This document shows positions 24,376-32,711 of a DNA stretch of 64,000 nucleotides, piece after piece; position 1 is the stretch's first letter, and each line of letters starts with the position of its first letter. This DNA is from Roseateles_B sp041906185. Its GTDB lineage: Bacteria; Pseudomonadota; Gammaproteobacteria; Burkholderiales; Burkholderiaceae_C. Location of the stretch: the NCBI GenBank assembly GCA_041906185.1, contig JAYRJQ010000005.1, forward strand, positions 124,001 to 188,000. The letters run 5' to 3'. The notes under the pieces are model-generated. The model was not told where the DNA came from, did no database searches, and saw nothing but the letters and a program-made list of their open reading frames with translations. The translations under genes and the position numbers were made by a program.

Positions 24376-24945
24376 ATGAAGAAGACCCTGATCGCCTCCG
24401 CCCTGCTGGCCGCCAGCGTGCTGGCCCACGCCGAGACCGCCAAGTACCAGATCGAGCCCACGCACACCTTCGTGACCTACGAGATCCAGCACTTCGGCAC
24501 CTCCACCAACCGTGGCCGCTTCGACAAGAAGGAAGGCACCGTGGAGCTGGACCGCGCCGCCAAGTCCGGCAAGGTGCAGATCACCTTCGACATCGCCTCC
24601 GTCAACACCGGCGTGGATGGCATGAACAAGCACCTGCAGGGCGACGATTTCTTCAACAGCGCCAAGTGGCCCCAGGCCAAGTTCGTGGGTGACAAGTTCA
24701 CCTTCGACGGCGACAAGGTCACCGCCGTTGCTGGCCAGCTGACCCTGAAGGACAAGACCGCCCCCGTCACCCTGACCGCCAAGCATTTCAACTGCTACCA
24801 GAGCCCCATGCTCAAGCGTGAAGTCTGCGGTGGCGACTTCGAGACCACCATCGACCGCACCCAGTGGGGCATCGACTACGGCCTGGCCTGGGGCTTCCCC
24901 AAGGAAGTCAAGCTGATCATCCAGGTCGAAGCCGTCCGCCAGTAA
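24376..24945 (+). CDS. Periplasmic YceI family protein 2
   Basis: A protein of 189 residues; signal peptide MKKTLIASALLAASVLAHAE. The YceI domain is canonical: YQIEPTHTFVTYEIQHFGTSTNRGRFDK, DGMNKHLQGDDFFNSAKWPQAKF and DRTQWGIDYGLAWG in family order. It is nearer the E. coli YceI pattern than its upstream neighbour. The two genes are paralogues in tandem under cytochrome b561, which hints at an isoprenoid-quinone link. Codon use is slightly less GC-biased here, with several GTG/GTC and GGT codons, which suggests higher expression. Confidence 0.94.
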   Translation: MKKTLIASALLAASVLAHAETAKYQIEPTHTFVTYEIQHFGTSTNRGRFDKKEGTVELDRAAKSGKVQITFDIASVNTGVDGMNKHLQGDDFFNSAKWPQAKFVGDKFTFDGDKVTAVAGQLTLKDKTAPVTLTAKHFNCYQSPMLKREVCGGDFETTIDRTQWGIDYGLAWGFPKEVKLIIQVEAVRQ

Positions 24946-25033
24946 ACCACCCGCCGGCGCCGCGAGCCCGGGCGAAGAGCTCCCCGCTCTCCACCCCCGG
25001 GCCGGCGCCGGGCCGCCCCAAGCCGGCCCACTT

Positions 25034-25083
25034 GCCCCTGTCGGCGGCTCAATGCCGCGGACAGGGGCGTCCCCTCGGGGGAC
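25034..25083. terminator. Two adjacent hairpins between convergent yceI and chemoreceptor genes
   Basis: Stem 1 has arms GCCCCTGTC (25034-25042) and GACAGGGGC (25060-25068) with an inner GCGG/CCGC pair. Stem 2 is GTCCCC-TCG-GGGGAC (25069-25083). They stand end to end in the 190-base spacer between convergent genes and can serve both strands. There is no T-tract. Confidence 0.55.
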
Positions 25084-25137
25084 CGACCAGGCTCGCCCGC
25101 GTCCAGCGTGGCGTGCCTGGGCGAGGGGCTCCACCCA

Positions 25138-26988
25138 CTAGCCCAGATTGAACCTCGCAATCTGCCCCCTGAGCACCCCCGCCTGCTCGCGCAGGGCCGC
25201 GGCCGCCGCACGCGACTGGTCCACCAGCACCGCGTTCTGCTGCGTCAGCCGGTCCACGCCCTGCACGGCCAACGTGAGCGCGCCAATGTCCCGCCGCTGA
25301 TGCGCGGACTTCCCCTCGATCTGCGCCACCACGCCACAGACGTCGCGTGCGCTGGCCAGCATCTGCTGCATCATCCCGCCCGCCCCGCGGGCCAGCTCGG
25401 CCCCGCTGCCCATGCGTTCGACCGATGTGCGGGTGAGCTGCTGAATCTCCGTCGCGGCCCCCGAACAGCGCTGCGCCAGGGCCCGCACCTCGGCGGCCAC
25501 CACCGAGAAGCCCCGCCCCTGCTCGCCGGCCCGCGCCGCCTCGACGGCCGCATTCAGCGCCAGCAGATTGGTCTGGAAGGCGATGCCGCCGATCAGCTCG
25601 CTGATGCTGCCGATCTGCCCGGACGCCTGGTGCAGCGCCTGCATGTTGCGAACCACCTCCTGGACGGCCTGATCGCCCTGCGCCGCGACGGCGCTGGCGG
25701 CCCGGGCCACCTGCGAGGCCTGTTCGGCCAGGCCCGCCGTGCCGTGGACCGCCGCGGACAGCGTCTCCATCGACGCACTCGTCTGCTGCAGGCTCGACGA
25801 GGCCTGCTCGGTGCGCTCGCCCAGGTCCTCGTTGCCCTGCGCGATCTCGCTGGCGGCCGCCTGGATGCCGGCCGCCACCTCGCCCATGCCCTGGACCATG
25901 CCCTGCAGGCGCTGGCGCATGGCCTCGATGCCGGCCAGCAGGCGCGCCAGCTCCAGCGGGCGGTCGAGCGGCACCTGCACCGAGAGGTCGCCCTCGGCAA
26001 TGCGCCGCGCCACCGCCTCGGCCTCGCGCAGGCCCTGCAGCACGCTGCGCAACGTCCAGGCCATCAGGGCGACGGCGGCGGCGAGCAGCCCCAGCATGAG
26101 CGCGAGCTGCTGCCAGCGCTCCACGCGCCGGGCCGATTCCTGGGCCTGCAGCGAGGCCTGCACCTGGTCCCGCAGGCGCTGGCTGAGCGCCAGCTGCTGC
26201 GCACGCGCGGCCTCCAGCTGGCTCACGAGCTGATCCAGCGGGAAGGACGGGTCGGCCGCAGCCTGCTGCAGCGTGGACTGCAGGGCCCGCCGCTGGGCGT
26301 GCAGGGCCTCGGCCAGCTCGCCCCCCTGCGGCAGACGCTGCAGCAGCGCCTCCATGGCCTGCCCGTGCTCGGCGTAGCGCGTCTGCGCCGCCGCCATGGC
26401 CGCCACGTCGTCCACCAGGGCCGCGCGGCTGAAGTCGCGCAGCTGGCTCAGGGCCTCGGCGGCGCGGGGCGCCTCGCGCATGGCCGCCTGGGCGCCGAAG
26501 TGAACCTCGGGCGCCGCTTCCTGCCACAGCCCGGAGGCCAGATGAAGGCGGTCCACTTCCTGCTGCAGGGCCTGCAGCCAGAGGTCGAAGGCCAGCAGAC
26601 GGGCCTGGGGCGTGGACGCCGATGCGGCCGGCCCCTGCTCGCCCCACTGGCGGTCGAGTGCCGCCGCCGCCGGGGCCAGTGCCTCGAGGCCCGGCGCGGC
26701 CGCGAGCGCCGCCTGCTGGCGCTGCAGGGCCTCGTGCAGCGCCGCATCCGTCACCCCGTCCGCGGCGTCCGGCTGCAGGGCCCTCGCGCGCCGCTGCTGC
26801 GCCAGCTCCATCACCGCCCACCAGCCCTTGTCCAGCCGCAGGGCCTGGGCCTGCAGCTCCGCACGTGCCAGCGCGGCGGCGGCGTCACGCGCCCCCCGCA
26901 CCAGGGGCAGCGCCCCCAGCGCCAGACACAGCAGGGCCGCCACCGCCAGGCGCGTCCTCAGGCTTTGCCAGTACTTCATCGCATCCAT
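25138..26988 (-). CDS. Methyl-accepting chemotaxis protein
   Basis: A chemoreceptor of 616 residues from ATG 26988 (ATG 26979 is equally possible). A membrane segment near residues 15-35 is followed by a large periplasmic, helical ligand domain, a second membrane segment (LALMLGLLAAAVALMAW, about 310-330), a HAMP domain (LREAEAVARRIAEGDLSVQVPLD) and the cytoplasmic coiled-coil. The hairpin tip carries the invariant pattern NLLALNAAVEAARAGEQGRGFSVVAAEVRALAQR in family form. There is no C-terminal CheR/CheB-binding pentapeptide. The ligand is unknown. No che genes lie nearby. Confidence 0.95.
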   Translation of the reverse strand: MDAMKYWQSLRTRLAVAALLCLALGALPLVRGARDAAAALARAELQAQALRLDKGWWAVMELAQQRRARALQPDAADGVTDAALHEALQRQQAALAAAPGLEALAPAAAALDRQWGEQGPAASASTPQARLLAFDLWLQALQQEVDRLHLASGLWQEAAPEVHFGAQAAMREAPRAAEALSQLRDFSRAALVDDVAAMAAAQTRYAEHGQAMEALLQRLPQGGELAEALHAQRRALQSTLQQAAADPSFPLDQLVSQLEAARAQQLALSQRLRDQVQASLQAQESARRVERWQQLALMLGLLAAAVALMAWTLRSVLQGLREAEAVARRIAEGDLSVQVPLDRPLELARLLAGIEAMRQRLQGMVQGMGEVAAGIQAAASEIAQGNEDLGERTEQASSSLQQTSASMETLSAAVHGTAGLAEQASQVARAASAVAAQGDQAVQEVVRNMQALHQASGQIGSISELIGGIAFQTNLLALNAAVEAARAGEQGRGFSVVAAEVRALAQRCSGAATEIQQLTRTSVERMGSGAELARGAGGMMQQMLASARDVCGVVAQIEGKSAHQRRDIGALTLAVQGVDRLTQQNAVLVDQSRAAAAALREQAGVLRGQIARFNLG

Positions 26989-27269
26989 CCCATCCGTGAA
27001 GGACCGCTCTCCCGGCGATCCGTGGCGGCACGGTAGGCAGGGCGTGTGATGGGTCGATGACGGGCGGCCCGCGGCCCCCGGCGGCCGTGACATGGATCAC
27101 GAACGGGCGGAGGGCCGCCCTGCGAGGCCGCCCGACGGGCCCGCCGGACGCGCCACGCCCATCCGGATGCCGTGCAGATGGGGCCCTGCCCCGTGCAGCC
27201 TGTCGCCTGCCCCTGGGGCACCCGGTGCGGCTTGCGTACAGTCCGGACCCATAGCAAGACAGGTCCTCC

Positions 27270-28808
27270 ATGAACGCCCACCCGATCCCCACCTGGTACG
27301 AACGCTGGCAGCGCTTCTCCGCCGCCAGCGTGCGCAGCTTCCATGTGTATGCCAGCTGGCTGGTGAGCATCAGCTGGCGCCGCTTCATCGTGCTGTCGGT
27401 GCTGCTGATCGTCGGGGCGAACATCCTCAGCAACATGCCGCCCTTCACCTGGCGCATCACGGAGCAGTACGAGGGCGCGCCGCCGCTCAAGAACCCGCCC
27501 AAGTCCCGGCCCGCGCCCAAGGCGTCCGCATCGAAGTCGTCGAAGGACGAGGCCACGATCGAGGAGGCAGCCCGCAAGGTCGCCGAGAAGATCGGCAAGG
27601 GCGAGGACGGCGTGCACCTGGACGTCGCAATCGACAAGCATGGCATCCGCATCGAGCAGCGCCCCAAGCCCGGCGCGGGGGCCAGTGCCCCGGCCGACGC
27701 CGGCAAGGCCGTGGAGGACGGCGTGCACATCAATCTGCCCAATCTGGTGGTGCGCGTCCCCACCGAGAAGGGTGACAAGGCGGACAAGGCGGATAAAGCC
27801 GAGAAGCCGGGCAAGCTGGAGATCAGCGAGGACGAGCTGCGCAGCAAGGTCGAGGAGGCCCTGCGCGAGACGCACGAGGAGGCGCAGAGCCGGATCGACG
27901 AGGCCCGCGCCGCCCGCGACGAGGCCGAGGATGCCCGCCGCCAGGTGCAGGCCGAGCTGGACCGGACCCAGGCCGAGCTGGAGAAGATCCAGGAGGAAGC
28001 GTCCGCCGGCTGGCACTCCCGCGTGCGGGTGATCCACTGGGGCGAGTTCCTGATCGACTTCTCGGTGCTCTTCGTGATGGCCTCCGCCCTGATCAAGGCC
28101 ACCTACAAGGGCCGCATCCAGGCCGAGGTGAAGGCTGCGCAGGCCACCGAGACCGCCGAGGCCGAGTCGCTCAAGCGCCAGGTCGTCGAGGCCCGCATGG
28201 CCGCCATGCAGGCGCAGGTGGAGCCGCACTTCCTGTTCAACACGCTCGCCTCCATCGACCACCTGATCGAGACCGACCCGCCGCGCGCCTCGCAGATGCA
28301 GCGCAACCTCATCGCCCTGCTGCGCGCCTCCATGCCCACGATGCGCGAGGCCAATGCCGCCGGCGTGCGGGACCTGGGCCGCGAGCTGGCGGTGATCCGC
28401 CCCTATCTCGAGATCCTCAAGGTGCGCATGGAGGACCGGCTGCAGACCGAGATCGACATCCCGGACGGCCTGCTCTCCGCCGAGTTCCCGCCCATGATGA
28501 TCCAGAGCCTGGTGGAAAACGCCATCAAGCACGGCCTGGAGCCCAAGGCCGAGGGCGGCATCCTGAAGGTCCGCGCCGAGGTCCTGCACGGCAAGCTGGC
28601 CATCACCGTGGCCGACACGGGCCTGGGCTTCGGGCGCGCCGCCACCGCCGGCACCGGCGTGGGCCTGGCCAACATCCGCGAGCGCCTCTCCCTGCTCTAC
28701 GGCGGCCGCGCCAGCGTGACCATCGCCGCCAACCAGCCCTCCGGCACCGTGGTGACCATCACCGTGCCCTACCGCAGCCGCACTGACGACCAAGGAGCTT
28801 CCGCATGA
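27270..28808 (+). CDS. LytS/YpdA-type membrane sensor histidine kinase
   Basis: A protein of 512 residues. Membrane segments at about 39-55 and 258-276 enclose a periplasmic region of 200 residues. That region holds two similar strands, GEDGVHLDVAID and VEDGVHINLPN, a Lys-rich repeat DKADKADKAEK (27774-27806) and a coiled coil at 185-245. The kinase part is of the His_kinase (LytS) type: His320 in QAQVEPHFLFNTLASIDHLIE, N box SLVENAIKHGLEPKA and GTGVGLANIRERL. Its stop overlaps the next gene (ATGA), and a LytTR regulator follows, so the three form a signalling operon. The stimulus is unknown. Confidence 0.92.
   Translation: MNAHPIPTWYERWQRFSAASVRSFHVYASWLVSISWRRFIVLSVLLIVGANILSNMPPFTWRITEQYEGAPPLKNPPKSRPAPKASASKSSKDEATIEEAARKVAEKIGKGEDGVHLDVAIDKHGIRIEQRPKPGAGASAPADAGKAVEDGVHINLPNLVVRVPTEKGDKADKADKAEKPGKLEISEDELRSKVEEALRETHEEAQSRIDEARAARDEAEDARRQVQAELDRTQAELEKIQEEASAGWHSRVRVIHWGEFLIDFSVLFVMASALIKATYKGRIQAEVKAAQATETAEAESLKRQVVEARMAAMQAQVEPHFLFNTLASIDHLIETDPPRASQMQRNLIALLRASMPTMREANAAGVRDLGRELAVIRPYLEILKVRMEDRLQTEIDIPDGLLSAEFPPMMIQSLVENAIKHGLEPKAEGGILKVRAEVLHGKLAITVADTGLGFGRAATAGTGVGLANIRERLSLLYGGRASVTIAANQPSGTVVTITVPYRSRTDDQGASA
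27774..27806 (+). repeat. 9-bp tandem repeat in the LytS-type kinase gene
   Basis: Units GACAAGGCG, GACAAGGCG and GATAAAGCC, then GAGAAG, encode DKADKADKAEK. In frame, in a charged periplasmic linker. Confidence 0.75.
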
Positions 28809-29212
28809 GAACCCTCTTCAAGGCCTTCCTGATCCTCGCCCTCGGCGCGGTGCTGCTGAGCATCCTCGGCGGCGTCAGCCTCGCGCACCACATCTTCAGC
28901 GACCCGGGCGTGAACATCACCATCAGCGGCGACGAGTGGAGCGACTCGGACCTCGGCGACTTCCTCGGCGCCATCATCGGCCTGGGCGTGACGGGCGTGG
29001 TGTGCTTCATCGTCCTGCCGCTGGTGCTGCTCTTCGCCGTGGGCCTGCCGCTGCTGATCGTGGGCGGCGTGATCGGCTTCGTCGTGCTGCTGGCCTGCGG
29101 ACTCGGCGCGGTGGCGGTGTCCCCGGTGTTCCTGATGGTCCTGGTGCTGTGGCTGCTGGTGCGCCGCCCGAAGGCGCGGGGCCCGGCACCGCGCCCCCAG
29201 CCCCGCCCCTGA
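28805..29212 (+). CDS. Small membrane protein between LytS-type kinase and LytTR regulator
   Basis: A protein of 135 residues with an N-terminal membrane segment or signal anchor (AFLILALGAVLLSILGGVSLA), a short acidic periplasmic loop (SGDEWSDSDLGD) and two or three further membrane segments to residue 118, ending in a basic Pro-rich tail. No family recognised. It starts inside the stop of the kinase gene and is followed by the regulator, so it is probably an accessory of this two-component system, perhaps modulating the kinase in the membrane. Confidence 0.78.
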   Translation: MRTLFKAFLILALGAVLLSILGGVSLAHHIFSDPGVNITISGDEWSDSDLGDFLGAIIGLGVTGVVCFIVLPLVLLFAVGLPLLIVGGVIGFVVLLACGLGAVAVSPVFLMVLVLWLLVRRPKARGPAPRPQPRP

Positions 29213-29304
29213 GCTTCCGGTTGCCCGGAATGGCGGGCGCCTGGCGCCGACCTCGGGTCAACCCGTAGTCCGGCGGCCCCCGCCCCGCCCTTAGCATGCC
29301 GCCC

Positions 29305-30162
29305 ATGAACGACACCACCCACGACCTCGCCCCCGGCCCCATCCGCGCCGTGCTGGCCGACGACGAACGCCTGATGCGCGAACAGCTGCGCAGCCGCCTC
29401 CAGGAAGCCTGGCCCGAGCTGGAGATCGTGGCCGAGGCCAAGAACGGCCTGGAGGCCGTCGAGCTGTGCCGTGAGCACCGCCCGGACCTCGTCTTCCTGG
29501 ACATCCGCATGCCCGGCCTGACCGGCGTGGATGCCGCCCGCCAGATCGTCCAGCTCCCCGAGGACGACAGCTGGCTGGTGCCCGAGATCGTCTTCATCAC
29601 GGCCTACGACCAGTACGCGGTCGAGGCCTTCGAGCAGGGCGTGGCCGACTACGTGCTCAAGCCGGCCGAGCGCGAGCGCCTGGCCATCACGGTGGCGCGC
29701 GTCAAGAAGCGCCTGGCCCAGCGCCGCGAGGGCGCGGTCGAGGACACGGCCGATGCCGCGGAGGCCCCCGCCGGCGCGTCCATGCAGCAGCTGCTGCACA
29801 AGCTCTCCGCGCAGGTGAGCCCGGGCGGCGTGCCCAAGTACCTGCAGTGGATCCAGGCGACCGTGGGCCAGAGCATCCAGATGATCCCGGTCGAGGACGT
29901 GCTCTTCTTCATCTCCGACGAGAAGTACACGCGGGTGCAGACGGCCACGCTCGAGGCGCTGATCCGCAAGCCCATCAAGGAGCTGGTGGACGAGCTGGAC
30001 CCGCAGCTGTTCTGGCAGATCCACCGCTCGACGCTGGTCAATGTGAAGGCTATCGCCGGCATCAGCCGGGACTTCCGCGGCCGCCAGCTCGTGGCCGTGA
30101 AGGGCCTGACCGAGAAGCTCGAGGTGAGCCGCAGCTACACCCACCTCTTCAAGGGCATGTGA
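29305..30162 (+). CDS. LytTR family response regulator
   Basis: A protein of 285 residues from ATG 29305 (ATG 29296 is in frame and close). The receiver domain has acidic VLADDERLM, phospho-Asp66 in DLVFLDIRMPG, and a Lys in YVLKPAERE. A linker of about 50 residues leads to a LytTR DNA-binding domain (VLFFISDEKYTRVQT, FWQIHRSTLVNVKAI, RSYTHLFKGM). It is the partner of the LytS-type kinase at 27270. Targets are unknown; LytTR regulators often control membrane or envelope genes. Confidence 0.94.
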   Translation: MNDTTHDLAPGPIRAVLADDERLMREQLRSRLQEAWPELEIVAEAKNGLEAVELCREHRPDLVFLDIRMPGLTGVDAARQIVQLPEDDSWLVPEIVFITAYDQYAVEAFEQGVADYVLKPAERERLAITVARVKKRLAQRREGAVEDTADAAEAPAGASMQQLLHKLSAQVSPGGVPKYLQWIQATVGQSIQMIPVEDVLFFISDEKYTRVQTATLEALIRKPIKELVDELDPQLFWQIHRSTLVNVKAIAGISRDFRGRQLVAVKGLTEKLEVSRSYTHLFKGM

Positions 30163-30858
30163 TCAGGGCGCCGCGGCGTCGCCCTCGGGTGCCGCCGGGC
30201 GCAGGCTGGCCACGAAGCAGCACTGCGCCAGCCAGTAGGTGCTGAGGATCAGCAGCGTCGCGTGGGGCAGCTGCCCCAGGAAGGCGAACTTGTTGATCGC
30301 GATCATCGCGTCCGAGAAGAGGAACAGCGTGCCGCCCCAGGCCGCGCGCCGCGCCAGGGCCTCGTCCGGCCCGCCCAGGCTGCTGCGCCACCAGGCCCAG
30401 GCCTGCGAGGCCATGCTGGCCAGGCACCCCACGTAGACGAGCACTGGGATCCGCAGATCGCCCGGAATGCCCGGCCAGAGCCTGTGCAGCACGGCCGCCG
30501 CGACCAGCGCATAGAGCAGGAAGGGCCACCAGGGCTGCCCGAAGCGCGAGCGCTGGCAGTAGCCAACGATGTAGCAGAGGTGGGCGACCAGGAAGCTCAC
30601 CAGGCCCGGCAGGAAGCCCGCCTCGGGCCACAGCAGCGCGACGTCTCCGCCCAGCGAGAACACCAGCCCCCAGCGCAGCCAGCGTGCCGCCTTCGGGCTG
30701 TCCGCACCGCGGGGCCAGGCCCACAGCAGGATGAGGATCGTGGTGAGCGGCTTGGCCGCGAAGCCGAGGTCCGGGCTCAGGCCCAGCCCGCCGAGCGAGG
30801 CGATGGCAATGGCGGCGGACACCAGGATGAGCAGGGGCAGCAGGAGAGTGGATCGCAT
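30163..30858 (-). CDS. YhhN (TMEM86-like, lysoplasmalogenase family) membrane protein
   Basis: A protein of 231 residues, almost entirely membrane segments (about eight). YhhN-family hallmarks: GFAAKPLTTILIL, GLVFSLGGDVALLWP, FLVAHLCYIVGY and GGTLFLFSDAMIAINKF. Animal relatives hydrolyse lysoplasmalogen; the bacterial function is unsettled. The conserved Asp residues within membrane segments (GGDVALL, FSDAMIA) are present. Its stop abuts the stop of the LytTR gene head to head (TGATCA at 30160-30165). Confidence 0.9.
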   Translation of the reverse strand: MRSTLLLPLLILVSAAIAIASLGGLGLSPDLGFAAKPLTTILILLWAWPRGADSPKAARWLRWGLVFSLGGDVALLWPEAGFLPGLVSFLVAHLCYIVGYCQRSRFGQPWWPFLLYALVAAAVLHRLWPGIPGDLRIPVLVYVGCLASMASQAWAWWRSSLGGPDEALARRAAWGGTLFLFSDAMIAINKFAFLGQLPHATLLILSTYWLAQCCFVASLRPAAPEGDAAAP

Positions 30859-30963
30859 GGCCGGCATTCTGGCGGCGCCCCCGGCGCTGCGACGCCGGGG
30901 TTAGCCCGGGCCCCGTTTTCCCCACGCGCCGCCGCACCGGGCCACACCACAATTGTCGTTCTG

Positions 30964-30975
30964 GAGACAAGTCTC
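30964..30975. promoter_or_regulatory. Palindrome in the FadL-type gene upstream region
   Basis: GAGAC-AA-GTCTC, a perfect 5-bp inverted repeat directly before TCTAAT, with TTGTCG at 30955-30960 upstream (spacing about 15). It may mark an operator over a promoter; the gene starts 146 bases downstream, leaving a long leader. Confidence 0.4.
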
Positions 30976-31121
30976 TAATCCGCATGGATTCGTCGGCCCC
31001 GGACGACAGTCCCGGCACTTTCCCTCGGTGTGCTGCAACAAAGCCTTCGCAGAATCGGTCTCCCAAGTGATCCCGGGAAGAGACAAGAGGCTCGCCCGCA
31101 CGACGACAAGAGGAGACATCC

Positions 31122-32633
31122 ATGCACCGCTTCCCGCAGGCTGGCGCGCACGCGCACGCGCACGCCCACCGTTCCCCCCGTCACGCCCTGCGCCTGCTGG
31201 CGCTCGCCGGCCTCGCCCTGTGCGCCGGCCAGGCCGTGGCCTCCGGCTACCGTTTCGGCACGCAGAGCGCCGCGGCCGAAGGCACCGCCAACTCCAACGG
31301 CGCCGAGGCAGCCGACGCCAGCACGATCTTCTCCAACCCGGCCGGCCTCACCCGCCTGGGCAAGGGCTGGCACGTCAGCGGCGTGCTGGACTACGTCGAC
31401 CCGAAGGTGAAGTTCACCGACGCCGGCTCCTACATCAGCCTGCCCGGCTCGGGCTTCCAGCCCAAGCCCACCTCGGTGGCGGGTGACGTGGTCGAGCCGA
31501 CCAAGGCCACCTTCGTGCCGCACCTGTACGGCGCCTACCAGGCCTCGGACGACCTCGCCTTCGGCCTGGGCATCTTCGTGCCCTCCGGCGCCAAGCTGGA
31601 CTACCGCCCGGACTGGGGCGGCCGCTACAACGTCAACTTCGTGGAGCTGAAGTCCCTGGCCTTCAATCCCAACGTCGTCTGGAAGCCGGCCAAGCAGTTC
31701 TCGGTGTCCGCCGGCGTGACGGCCGAATACATGCACGGTGACATCAAGCGCGCCGTGCCCTATGGCAACGCCTACGCCGCCGGCCTGCTCGGCGCGGCGC
31801 AGCAGGCCGCGGCGGCCGGTGCCTCGGGCATCGCCTTGCAGCTGCAGCAGCAGGCCGCGCAGGTCTATGCCAACCCGATGTTCGATGGCGGCGTGCACGT
31901 CAAGGGCGGCGACTGGGGTCTGGGCGTGAACCTGGCCCTGCTGTGGGAGCTCGACGAGCAGACCCGCCTGGGCGTCGCCTGGCGCTCGGGCATCCGCCAC
32001 AAGCTCAAGGGCAGCGCCGACTGGACGCAGCCGGCCACCCTGCCCGCCAATGTGCTGGCCGCCGCCACCGGCGCGCCCTACGACGGCAAGGGCAAGCTGG
32101 ACCACAACGACTCCGGCGCCAGCCTCGAGGTGAAGACGCCCGACTCGGTCTCGTTCCAGGTCTTCCACCAGCTCAACAAGCGCTGGGCCGTGATGGCCGA
32201 CGCCACCTGGCACCGCCAGTCCGCCCTGGAGGAGCTGCGCATCAAGTTCGACAGCACCACGCCGCCGTCCATCACGCCGGAGCACTGGAAGAACGTGTGG
32301 CGCGCGTCCGTCGGCGCCCAGTACCAGTTCAACGAGCAGCTGACCCTGCGCGCCGGCGCCGCCCGCGACAAGTCGCCGGTGCAGGGCCAGTACCGTGGCG
32401 CCGCGCTGCCCGACTCCGACCGCGACTGGCTGGCCTTCGGCCTGAACTGGAAGTTCAACGCCCAGACCAGCATCGACCTGGCCCTGGGTCACGTCAAGCT
32501 GAAGGACGCACCGATGTCCATCACCGACGACGGCGAAGGCGAGAAGCCCTGCAACTGCAGCAACGCCACCGTGCGCGGCAACTACCAGACCAAGGCGACG
32601 AGCCTCGGCCTGCAGCTGAACCACAGCTTCTGA
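31122..32633 (+). CDS. FadL/OmpP1 family outer-membrane long-chain transporter
   Basis: A protein of 503 residues. The N-terminal His-rich stretch AHAHAHAHRSP precedes the signal peptide (LRLLALAGLALCAGQAVASG). The mature start GYRFGTQSAAAEGTANSNGAEAADASTIFSNPAGLTRL is the FadL N-terminal hatch with its NPAG motif. Strand patterns of a 14-strand barrel follow (FVPSGAKLDYRPDWGGRYNVNFVELKSLAFNPNV, then LTLRAGAARDKSPV) and it ends LGLQLNHSF with the C-terminal Phe expected for outer-membrane insertion. FadL proteins admit fatty acids or hydrocarbons, which fits the AlkB and GMC genes in the window. AGAGGAGA lies before the ATG. Confidence 0.93.
   Translation: MHRFPQAGAHAHAHAHRSPRHALRLLALAGLALCAGQAVASGYRFGTQSAAAEGTANSNGAEAADASTIFSNPAGLTRLGKGWHVSGVLDYVDPKVKFTDAGSYISLPGSGFQPKPTSVAGDVVEPTKATFVPHLYGAYQASDDLAFGLGIFVPSGAKLDYRPDWGGRYNVNFVELKSLAFNPNVVWKPAKQFSVSAGVTAEYMHGDIKRAVPYGNAYAAGLLGAAQQAAAAGASGIALQLQQQAAQVYANPMFDGGVHVKGGDWGLGVNLALLWELDEQTRLGVAWRSGIRHKLKGSADWTQPATLPANVLAAATGAPYDGKGKLDHNDSGASLEVKTPDSVSFQVFHQLNKRWAVMADATWHRQSALEELRIKFDSTTPPSITPEHWKNVWRASVGAQYQFNEQLTLRAGAARDKSPVQGQYRGAALPDSDRDWLAFGLNWKFNAQTSIDLALGHVKLKDAPMSITDDGEGEKPCNCSNATVRGNYQTKATSLGLQLNHSF
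31146..31169 (+). repeat. Hexanucleotide repeat (GCGCAC)3-GCCCAC in the FadL-type leader
   Basis: Four 6-bp units encode AHAHAHAH in the signal-peptide N-region. Confidence 0.85.
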
Positions 32634-32651
32634 TCGCCCCCGGCCAGCCCG

Positions 32652-32666
32652 GCAAGACCTGACCCC
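32652..32666 (+). repeat. Dispersed word GCAAGACCTGACCCC, copy 4
   Basis: Exact copy in the spacer after the FadL-type gene; it abuts the hairpin at 32667. Confidence 0.88.
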
Positions 32667-32688
32667 GCGGGAGCCGCAGCGCTCCCGC
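32667..32688 (+). terminator. Hairpin after the FadL-type gene
   Basis: Perfect 8-bp arms GCGGGAGC (32667-32674) and GCTCCCGC (32681-32688) with a 6-base loop, directly after the dispersed word. There is no T-run, so termination or mRNA protection is inferred. Confidence 0.55.
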
Positions 32689-32711
32689 CCTCATCCTGAT
32701 TGGAGTCCCTC

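Noticed and set aside
27254..27268. GCAAGACAGGTCC before the LytS-type gene as another copy of the dispersed word
   Set aside because: Only the first six bases agree; the rest diverges, so it is counted as chance.
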